NCBI GenBank assembly: GCA_038530575.1
Contig: JBCBCP010000006.1
Span: 62,001-126,000 of the forward strand
Length of the DNA: 64,000 nucleotides
Source of the DNA: JBCBCP01 sp038530575
GTDB taxonomy: Bacteria > Pseudomonadota > Alphaproteobacteria > Rhodobacterales > Rhodobacteraceae
Direction of reading: 5' to 3'
Made by a program: the position numbers and the translations under genes. Under the pieces are notes generated by a model, which did not search any database, was not told where the DNA came from, and saw nothing but the letters and a program-made list of their open reading frames with translations. This document shows positions 58,564 through 64,000 of this stretch, piece after piece (the first letter of the stretch is position 1; each line of letters opens with the position of its first letter).

Positions 58564-59799
58564 ATGTCCAGCGCCGCCGCCTCCCCCCTCGTCAATACCG
58601 ACAGCCGCTACGGCGGCATCGCCAAGGTCTTCCATTGGACGACCGCCCTCATGATCATCACGCTGTTTCCCCTCGGCGTGATTGCCAATGATCTGGCCTA
58701 TCAGATCAAGGCCGCGGACGTGCCCGATCCCGATATGATCGCCCGCGCGGCCTTCCTTTTTTCGCTGCACAAGACCATCGGCGTCGCGCTATTCTTCACC
58801 GCGCTGCTGCGCATCCTCTGGGCCCTGACGCAGCCCAAGCCAAACCCCATCCACCCGGAGCGGCGGCTTGAGACCTTTGCCGCCGAAACTGCGCATTGGG
58901 TCCTCTATTCCTCGCTGGTCATCGTGCCGCTGTCGGGCTGGATCCACCACGCGGCCACCTCTGGCTTTGCGCCGATCTGGTGGCCCTTTGGCCAGGGCCT
59001 GCCGCTTGTGCCGCAAAGCCAGAGCGTCGCCGATATCTTCGCAGGCGTGCATATCGTCGTTACCAAGGTGCTGCTTGTCGCGCTGCTCGCGCATGTGGCT
59101 GGCGCGCTGAAACACGCCCTCATCGACCGGGACGGCACCCTTGCGCGCATGTGGTTCGGCAAGACCGAGGTCGCGGGCCAGGCCGAAAACCGGGCCCTGC
59201 GCCCGGTCGCGGCGGCCGTGGTCGCTTGGGTTGCTGCGCTGGGCATCGGCGCAGGTCTTGGCCTCTACGAGGGCCGCGGATCGGTGGCCGAGGCCGCACA
59301 GCTTGAACAAGTTGCATCCGAATGGGCCGTTCAAGAGGGTGAAGTCGCCATTTCGGTCACCCAGTTCGGCAATGCAGTCGGCGGCAGTTTTGCCGACTGG
59401 ACCGCTGCCATCGCCTTCGACGAAACCGTGACGGACGGCCCCGCAGGCACGGCGGAGGTGACCATTTCAATCGGCTCGCTGACGCTGGGCTCCGTCACGG
59501 ACCAAGCCATGGGGGCCGATTACTTCGACGCCGCCGCGTTCCCCACCGCCACGTTCACCGCTGATCTGATCGCAACGCCGGATGGTCACATCGCGGAAGG
59601 CACGTTGCGCATCAAGGACACCGAAGTGCCGATCACCCTGCCCTTTGACGTCACCGTCGATGGCGACACCGCAACCGCGTCCGGCAGCGTTTCTGTCAAC
59701 CGGCTGGACTGGAGCATCGGCGCCGGCACCCAGGACGAAGGCACGCTGGCCTTCGCGGTCGACATCGCGATCAACCTAACAGCCACACGCGGCCAGTAA
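58564..59799 (+). CDS. Cytochrome b561 fused to a YceI domain
   Basis: A 411-residue membrane protein. Residues about 15-195 are a four-helix cytochrome b561 with candidate heme His residues 24 (KVFHWTT), 69 (SLHKTIG), 163 (GVHIVV) and 177. A further TM segment lies at about 214-234 (PVAAAVVAWVAALGIGAGLG). Residues about 250-411 are a YceI lipocalin-like domain facing the periplasm (TQFGNAVGGSFADWTAAIAF, AFPTATFTADLI, VNRLDWSIGAGTQDEG). YceI proteins bind isoprenoid quinones or similar lipids, so quinone-linked electron transfer is a reasonable inference. An AAAGG Shine-Dalgarno precedes the start at 58564. A second YceI gene converges with it. Confidence 0.93.
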   Translation: MSSAAASPLVNTDSRYGGIAKVFHWTTALMIITLFPLGVIANDLAYQIKAADVPDPDMIARAAFLFSLHKTIGVALFFTALLRILWALTQPKPNPIHPERRLETFAAETAHWVLYSSLVIVPLSGWIHHAATSGFAPIWWPFGQGLPLVPQSQSVADIFAGVHIVVTKVLLVALLAHVAGALKHALIDRDGTLARMWFGKTEVAGQAENRALRPVAAAVVAWVAALGIGAGLGLYEGRGSVAEAAQLEQVASEWAVQEGEVAISVTQFGNAVGGSFADWTAAIAFDETVTDGPAGTAEVTISIGSLTLGSVTDQAMGADYFDAAAFPTATFTADLIATPDGHIAEGTLRIKDTEVPITLPFDVTVDGDTATASGSVSVNRLDWSIGAGTQDEGTLAFAVDIAINLTATRGQ

Positions 59800-59812
59800 G
59801 GCACAAAAAAAC

Positions 59813-59835
59813 CGCCGCGCGACACCCGCGCGGCG
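59813..59835. terminator. Bidirectional terminator between the two YceI-domain genes
   Basis: CGCCGCGCG (59813-59821) pairs with CGCGCGGCG (59827-59835) around a five-base loop. A run of seven A lies upstream (T-run on the minus strand) and ATTCTATTTT follows. It can end both convergent transcripts, the b561-YceI fusion and the stand-alone yceI. Confidence 0.85.
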
Positions 59836-59863
59836 ATTCTATTTTCGCTGAAGTCTTGGGGCC

Positions 59864-60433
59864 TTAGCCCGCCGCCTGGGCCTCGATGGAAATCATCACC
59901 TCGACCTCGTCGCCCACCGCGGGGGCAAAGGCGCCAACACCGAAGTCAGACCGCTTGAGCGTCGTCGTCGCGTCAAAGCCAAGCCATGCGGTGTTCGCCA
60001 TCGGGTGCGTCCCGGCCTTGTTCAGCTTGGCGTCCAGCGTCACGGACTGCGTAACGTCGTTCATCGTCAGATCTCCGGTGATCAGCGCGGTGTTCTCGCC
60101 CGTCACCTCGATGGAGGTGGAGGTGAAGGTGACCATGTCCTCTTCGGTTGCGCCAAAAAAGTCGCCCGACATGAAATGGCCATCACGCTGTTCCCAGCCA
60201 GTAAACATGCTCATGACCGGCATCGACACGCTCACGCTCGATGCGGCGGGGTCTTCAGCGTCGAACATGATCTCGCCCGCAAAGCCGGAGAACATGCCGA
60301 AGGTTGTCGAAAACCCAAGGTGGTCATAGGAAAAGACGATCTGGCTGTGGCTGGAATCCAGCACATACTTGTCGGCCGCGAGTGCCGCGGTGGAGGCGCC
60401 GGCCAGCAGGGTCGCAAGAAGAAGGGATTTCAT
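59864..60433 (-). CDS. YceI family periplasmic protein
   Basis: A 189-residue protein with a signal peptide (MKSLLLATLLAGASTAALAA) and a complete YceI lipocalin-like barrel: DKYVLDSSHSQIVFSYDHLG, FSTTFGMFSGFAGEIMFD, HFMSGDFFGATEEDMV, LTMNDVTQSVTLDAKL, and TTTLKRSDFGVGAFAPAVGD. It probably binds a hydrophobic ligand such as polyprenyl quinone. It is convergent with the b561-YceI fusion and shares its terminator. The start at 60433 is fixed by the signal peptide and the upstream AGAGGA. Confidence 0.93.
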   Translation of the reverse strand: MKSLLLATLLAGASTAALAADKYVLDSSHSQIVFSYDHLGFSTTFGMFSGFAGEIMFDAEDPAASSVSVSMPVMSMFTGWEQRDGHFMSGDFFGATEEDMVTFTSTSIEVTGENTALITGDLTMNDVTQSVTLDAKLNKAGTHPMANTAWLGFDATTTLKRSDFGVGAFAPAVGDEVEVMISIEAQAAG

Positions 60434-60569
60434 GGAGAGGTTCCTCTGTAGGGTTGATCCATGCGTGACAAGATGGCGCAGGAACCCGAACAGACAACCC
60501 GGCAGCCGCGCGCAGCATCTGCGCGCTCGCTCACACTGATCTGGGTGAATAAACCCGGTGCGACGCGTG

Positions 60570-61055
60570 TTACAGCTTGCCCGCGTCGCGCAGGGCAGAC
60601 GTGAGCAGCCTGCCCGCGGTGCGGTCGCGCAAGGCCACATCCGCAAGGTGCACACCATCTGCATCCCAAAGCCCGACGACACCATGTGCCGTCTCTGCGC
60701 GGCCAAGGTCGCGAAACGCGCAAACATGCTCTACGCTATCACCGCTCGGACGGCGCTGTACAACGCGGACTTCCCGACGTACGAGGTCGACCTCAATTTC
60801 GCGCGCGACCGGACGGGTTCGCCCCGCGCTAAGCGCCGCCCAACCCGCTGCGCCCATGGTCACGCTCAGCACCCCTTTCATCAACAGCAGATCTGCATCA
60901 AAACTGGATCCGGGCATGACCCAAAGCATAAGAGCGGCGATCACCAGCCCGACGCCCAGCATGGTCAACAAAAGACGAACGATAGCGCGGGCGCCGCGCA
61001 GCGGCTCCATCCTTAGGTCCACACCATCATTGATGAATTCATTCGTCGCCGTCAT
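60570..61055 (-). CDS. Two-TM membrane protein of unknown function
   Basis: A 161-residue protein with two hydrophobic helices (about 27-47, LLLTMLGVGLVIAALMLWV, and about 58-76, LLLMKGVLSVTMGAAGWAAL), then a basic soluble domain with beta-strand character (REIEVDLVRREVRVVQRRPS, GVVGLWDADGVHLADVALRD). No family is recognised. It is divergent from rpsF with 218 bp between the starts. Confidence 0.7.
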   Translation of the reverse strand: MTATNEFINDGVDLRMEPLRGARAIVRLLLTMLGVGLVIAALMLWVMPGSSFDADLLLMKGVLSVTMGAAGWAALSAGRTRPVAREIEVDLVRREVRVVQRRPSGDSVEHVCAFRDLGRAETAHGVVGLWDADGVHLADVALRDRTAGRLLTSALRDAGKL

Positions 61056-61212
61056 GCCGTGTCTCCATCACTTTCGTTAACCTCAAGGTGACGGCGCAGC
61101 GTGGCAGGAATTGGGCAGGTAGAAGGCAATGAGCGGGCATGCTTGCAAGGGCACGCGATCCATGGCACAGGGGCGCACCTTGCACATCAACTCACCGCGC
61201 AGTCTCTCGTGC

Positions 61213-61238
61213 CGGGGCCGCAAGGCCTGAACGCCCCG
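61213..61238 (+). promoter_or_regulatory. Hairpin in the rpsF leader
   Basis: CGGGGC (61213-61218) can pair with GCCCCG (61233-61238); alternatively GGCC-GCAA-GGCC folds inside with a GNRA-type loop. It lies 35 bases before the rpsF ATG. Ribosomal S6:S18 leader autoregulation is known in many bacteria, but I cannot confirm the specific motif here. Confidence 0.35.
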
Positions 61239-61273
61239 TCTTTGAAATGCGCCCAGACAGAAGTGGAACGCTC

Positions 61274-61627
61274 ATGCCTCTTTACGAGCATGTGATGATT
61301 GCCCGTCAGGACTTGTCCAACACGCAAGCCGAGGGCCTCATCGAACATTTTGGAACCGTACTGACCGATAACGGCGGCACCCTCGTTGATAACGAGTACT
61401 GGGGTGTCAAGACGATGGCCTACAAGATCAACAAGAACCGCAAGGGCCATTACGCCTACCTGCGCACCGACGCACCCGCGTCCGCCGTGCAGGAAATGGA
61501 ACGCCTGATGCGCCTGCACGAGGACGTCATGCGCGTCCTGACGATCAAAGTCGACGAACACGCCGAAGGCCCCTCCGTCCAGATGCAGAAACGTGACGAA
61601 CGCGGCGACCGCCGCGAGCGCCGGTAA
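61274..61627 (+). CDS. rpsF: 30S ribosomal protein S6
   Basis: A 117-residue ribosomal protein that binds S18 in the 30S platform. It begins MPLYEHVMIARQDLSNTQAE, with GTLVDNEYWGVKTMAYKINK and the C-terminal VLTIKVDEHAEGPS followed by a charged tail ending RDERGDRRERR. It is first of rpsF-rpsR-rplI; rpsR starts 14 bp after. The start at 61274 is the standard N-terminus; the longer open frame upstream is non-coding. Confidence 0.97.
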   Translation: MPLYEHVMIARQDLSNTQAEGLIEHFGTVLTDNGGTLVDNEYWGVKTMAYKINKNRKGHYAYLRTDAPASAVQEMERLMRLHEDVMRVLTIKVDEHAEGPSVQMQKRDERGDRRERR

Positions 61628-61641
61628 GAAGGAGCTAACCC

Positions 61642-61869
61642 ATGGCTGCAAAACCGTTTTTCCGTCGCCGCAAGGTCTGCCCCTTCTCGGGCGACAACGC
61701 ACCCAAGATCGACTACAAGGACACGCGCCTGCTGCAACGCTATATCTCTGAGCGTGGCAAGATCGTGCCCAGCCGTATCACCGCCGTCTCGGCCAAGAAG
61801 CAGCGTGAACTGGCCCGCGCCATCAAGCGCGCCCGCTTCCTCGCCCTGCTGCCCTACGCCGTGAAGTAA
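61642..61869 (+). CDS. rpsR: 30S ribosomal protein S18
   Basis: A 75-residue basic protein, MAAKPFFRRRKVCPFSGDNA, then IDYKDTRLLQRYISERGKIVPSRITAVSAK split over the centre, and QRELARAIKRARFLALLPYA. It keeps the single Cys13 typical of the C+ form. An AAGGAG Shine-Dalgarno precedes the ATG. It is flanked by rpsF and rplI (12-bp gap). Confidence 0.98.
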   Translation: MAAKPFFRRRKVCPFSGDNAPKIDYKDTRLLQRYISERGKIVPSRITAVSAKKQRELARAIKRARFLALLPYAVK

Positions 61870-61881
61870 GGAGCCAAGCAC

Positions 61882-62523
61882 ATGCAAGTCATCCTTCTCG
61901 AACGCGTGGCCAAGCTTGGCCAGATGGGCGACGTCGTCGACGTCAAGCCCGGCTATGCGCGCAACTACCTGCTGCCCCAGAAAAAGGCCCTGTCGGCATC
62001 CCAAGCCAACATCGCCGCTTTCGAGGATCAGAAGGCACAGCTCGAGGCCCGCAACCTCGAGACCCGCAAGGAAGCCGAAGCACTGGGTGAAAAGCTGGAC
62101 GGTCAGCAGTTCATTGTGATTCGCCAGGCCTCCGACGGCGGCAACCTCTACGGCTCCGTCACCACCCGTGACGCCGCCGAAGCCGCGACAGCCGAAGGTT
62201 TCACCGTCGATCGCAAACAGGTCGTTATCGAAACCCCGATCAAGGAACTGGGCCTGCACGACGCGACTGTGACGCTGCACCCCGAAGTGTCGGTCACGAT
62301 CACGCTGAACGTCGCACGCTCGCCCGAAGAGGCCGAGCTTCAGGCGCAGGGTAAAAACATCGCTGATCTGGCCGCCGAAGAAGAAGCCGCCGCAGAGTTC
62401 GAAATCCAGGAACTCTTCGACGACATCGGCGCCGCCGCCTCTGACGACGAGGCACTGGCGGAGTCCGCCGGTGTGGAAACGCCCGAGACCGAAGGCACCA
62501 GCGAAGAGCAGCCGCAGACCTAA
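61882..62523 (+). CDS. rplI: 50S ribosomal protein L9, with long acidic C-terminal tail
   Basis: A 213-residue protein. The N-terminal rRNA-binding domain (MQVILLERVAKLGQMGDVVD, VKPGYARNYLLPQKKA), the long connecting helix and the C-terminal domain (LYGSVTTRDAAEAATAEGFT, KELGLHDATVTLHPEV) end at about residue 150. An acidic Glu/Ala-rich tail of about 60 residues follows (NIADLAAEEEAAAEFEIQEL, ...TEGTSEEQPQT), which E. coli L9 lacks. An AAGGAG Shine-Dalgarno precedes. An intrinsic terminator follows the stop. Confidence 0.97.
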   Translation: MQVILLERVAKLGQMGDVVDVKPGYARNYLLPQKKALSASQANIAAFEDQKAQLEARNLETRKEAEALGEKLDGQQFIVIRQASDGGNLYGSVTTRDAAEAATAEGFTVDRKQVVIETPIKELGLHDATVTLHPEVSVTITLNVARSPEEAELQAQGKNIADLAAEEEAAAEFEIQELFDDIGAAASDDEALAESAGVETPETEGTSEEQPQT

Positions 62524-62545
62524 CGCGTCGCTCTTCCGCCAATCC

Positions 62546-62581
62546 AAAGCGCCGCCGGGGCCACCCCGCGCGGCGCTTTTT
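62546..62581 (+). terminator. Intrinsic terminator after rplI
   Basis: AAAGCGCCGC (62546-62555) pairs with GCGGCGCTTT (62570-62579), and the T-run continues to 62581. It starts 23 bases after the rplI stop and ends the rpsF operon. Confidence 0.88.
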
Positions 62582-62650
62582 CGTTCTCACGAGCCAAAAA
62601 CACCGTCAGGCAGCAATGGGAAAGCGCGCGGGCACCGCTATCTGTACCGC

Positions 62651-63094
62651 ATGACCTTTGAAGAATTTCTGGCCTGCGCCCGGCGAATGACCTACGCCAT
62701 TCCAACCGGCACACTGCTCGACGACGGCACGTCTCACATGGCTTATGATGACGGCCCATGGCGATATCGCGACCGTTACGCAGGCCTGAACCCCTATGGC
62801 GGTCAAGAAATCGTCTGGCATGATGGCCGCCCGGTTTGGATCAAGAACTACGTGGCGGAAATCCTCTACGAACCGGTCCCCGCGGCGGAAATCCATGCCT
62901 TCCAGCGCCGCGCCCTCGGTCAGCCGGACCCTGAACGCCTGATGCGCGGCCCGCCGCGCGTGACCGATGGCCGCTATGTCTACAGCACTGATATTAAGGG
63001 ATATATTGATCGGTTCGAGGGATCTGAAACGATCACCTATGACAGTGTTCCCGTCTATCGCATGATCCTGCACGGCGGGCGTTTGGGCGCGTAA
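62651..63094 (+). CDS. DUF5680 domain protein
   Basis: A 147-residue soluble protein. It begins MTFEEFLACARRMTYAIPTG, with the conserved aromatic pattern SHMAYDDGPWRYRDRYAGLN, PYGGQEIVWHDGRPVWIKNY and VPVYRMILHGGRLGA, matching the DUF5680 type. The function is not established. Related domains sometimes occur behind HTH regulators, but here there is no DNA-binding part. It starts 70 bp after the rplI terminator and is convergent with the THI5-like gene. Confidence 0.82.
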   Translation: MTFEEFLACARRMTYAIPTGTLLDDGTSHMAYDDGPWRYRDRYAGLNPYGGQEIVWHDGRPVWIKNYVAEILYEPVPAAEIHAFQRRALGQPDPERLMRGPPRVTDGRYVYSTDIKGYIDRFEGSETITYDSVPVYRMILHGGRLGA

Positions 63095-63120
63095 TTTGCA
63101 GGCGTGCTTGGTGGCCGCTG

Positions 63121-63987
63121 TCAGTCCCAGATGATCGTGTCGATGCCCACACCCCCGGGCACGAGGCCATTATCCGCCAAGGTTTCCAGGTTCCGTGACC
63201 ATTGGCTCCGGTCCAATCCGCAAATCCCCGCAGGTCCGTTCGCATAGGCACCGATACCGGACAATATGGCCATGTTCGTCTCCGGGTCACTGTGCTCGCG
63301 CGACACCGCAGCCACATGGTCCGCCGCGCGGGCTGGGTCCGCAAGCACGCAGCGCCACCCTTCAGCCACCGCCCTCACCATCGCCTGAACCTGCGCACCC
63401 TGCGCCTTCAGCGTTTGAGCCCCCGCCGCCATCACGATCGAAGATGGCGACAGCTTGGGATGGTGCAGCGGGATCAGCCATGCGCCTTGCCCCAGGGTAT
63501 GTGCTTCGGTGATCGCATACCCCTGCACCGCATCGAACTGTCCGGCCTCCAGATCGCCAAGGCTCCAACCGCCCACCGTGATATGTACGCCCGCAGGGTC
63601 TATGTCGTGAAGCGCCAAAATGGCGCGCAGATGCGCCGCGCCGTCCGCATGCATGGCCACCCGCCGCCCGTGCAGATCACCAATGTTCTGCACCCCGACG
63701 CCGCCCCGAGCCATCAGCACCAGCGGCGAGCGTTGCAGCATCGCACCAACCGCACGCACGCCATGTCCAGCGGCGGCGGCTTGCATTACCAGATTTTCCT
63801 CAACTGTGCCGACCGCCGCCCCGTGACCCGCGATCAGGTCCAGCACTGGGGCCCCGGACTGCCGCGACGGCGGCACGACATCTACCAACAGCCCCGCGCG
63901 CTCAAACAGCCCGGCCTCCATCGCCCAGATAACCCCGGCAAACTGGCAGTTAAGTTCCCAGTCCAAAAAAAGAGCCAGTTCAGGCAT
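63121..63987 (-). CDS. NMT1/THI5-like (SsuA/ThiY-type) binding protein without signal peptide
   Basis: A 288-residue periplasmic-binding-protein fold. It begins MPELALFLDWELNCQFAGVI, close to the LDW...HAG start of mature ThiY/THI5-like proteins, followed by WAMEAGLFERAGLLVDVVPP, IGDLHGRRVAMHADGAA and a second-lobe DLEAGQFDAVQGYAITEAHT. No secretion signal precedes this, and AAAGG lies seven bases before the ATG, so the start looks real. Exported relatives feed ABC importers for pyrimidine or sulfonate substrates. A cytoplasmic or enzymatic role, or a misplaced start, are alternatives. Neighbours beyond 64000 are not visible. Confidence 0.82.
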   Translation of the reverse strand: MPELALFLDWELNCQFAGVIWAMEAGLFERAGLLVDVVPPSRQSGAPVLDLIAGHGAAVGTVEENLVMQAAAAGHGVRAVGAMLQRSPLVLMARGGVGVQNIGDLHGRRVAMHADGAAHLRAILALHDIDPAGVHITVGGWSLGDLEAGQFDAVQGYAITEAHTLGQGAWLIPLHHPKLSPSSIVMAAGAQTLKAQGAQVQAMVRAVAEGWRCVLADPARAADHVAAVSREHSDPETNMAILSGIGAYANGPAGICGLDRSQWSRNLETLADNGLVPGGVGIDTIIWD

Positions 63988-64000
63988 TGCTAACCTTTGT

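Noticed and set aside
1..64000. CRISPR arrays, insertion sequences, tRNA or rRNA genes
   Set aside because: I saw no regularly spaced repeats, transposase motifs, cloverleaf with TTCRANY-type arm, or rRNA-like sequence; intergenic gaps are short.

Overview
The window looks like a chromosomal segment of a Rhodobacteraceae (Roseobacter-group) alphaproteobacterium. The supporting evidence is high GC, a complete RcGTA-type gene transfer agent (GTA) structural cluster, a lipoyl-domain-bearing pyruvate dehydrogenase E1 beta, Roseobacter-style valine catabolism genes and the rpsF-rpsR-rplI / fabD-fabG-acpP / fabF-mltG neighbourhoods. No rRNA, tRNA, CRISPR array, insertion sequence, integrase or origin was seen. 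No gene-free stretch exceeds 300 bases; the longest gaps are 7262-7513, 61056-61273 and 25401-25615.

Layout. 1-2002: the 3' part of gap, a small membrane protein, coaD and a two-CBS protein. 2174-7259: valine/branched-chain catabolism (mmsA, a STAS-like protein, an isobutyryl-CoA dehydrogenase-like enzyme, and one ORF fusing a 3-hydroxyisobutyryl-CoA hydrolase to 3-hydroxyisobutyrate dehydrogenase). 7514-9076: a choice-of-anchor L protein with a C-terminal Hint domain. 9090-24026, mostly minus strand: uvrA, a secreted Cys-rich repeat protein, an MFS transporter, lpd, a DUF924 protein, a second MFS transporter, an alpha/beta hydrolase, queA and a giant AsmA/DUF3971 protein. 24127-28901, plus strand: bcp, a DUF455 ferritin-like protein, M23 peptidase plus bactofilin, and a DHA2-type MFS. 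29019-30072: two adjacent cyclophilins. 30210-36876: pgk, an SDR, ftsB-like, pdhA-pdhB-pdhC and a small membrane protein.

36873-52057, minus strand: cysE, then (reading upstream) a small GTA-linked gene and the full GTA cluster g15 to g1, including g3.5 and g10.1. All genes appear intact and most are translationally coupled. The GTA cluster abuts the fatty acid genes: fabD-fabG-acpP, then an agmatinase-like/GNAT pair, then fabF-mltG, with an intrinsic terminator between mltG and GTA g1. 58564-63987: a cytochrome b561-YceI fusion facing a stand-alone YceI, an unknown membrane protein, rpsF-rpsR-rplI, a DUF5680 protein and a THI5/NMT1-like binding protein that lacks an export signal.

How the parts connect. 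lpd and pdhABC lie about 16 kb apart but together encode one pyruvate dehydrogenase complex. An identical 18-bp near-palindrome, TAGTTTAACGCTAAACTA, sits 18-20 bp upstream of both start codons in the same orientation, suggesting one shared regulator. The most unusual points are this shared operator, the hydrolase-dehydrogenase fusion with an internal Shine-Dalgarno and start, a possible promoter-plus-terminator leader before the GTA operon, a 13-bp inverted repeat between the GTA capsid and connector genes, and an RBS-sequestering leader with a stop at codon 4 before the small membrane gene at 36.6 kb.
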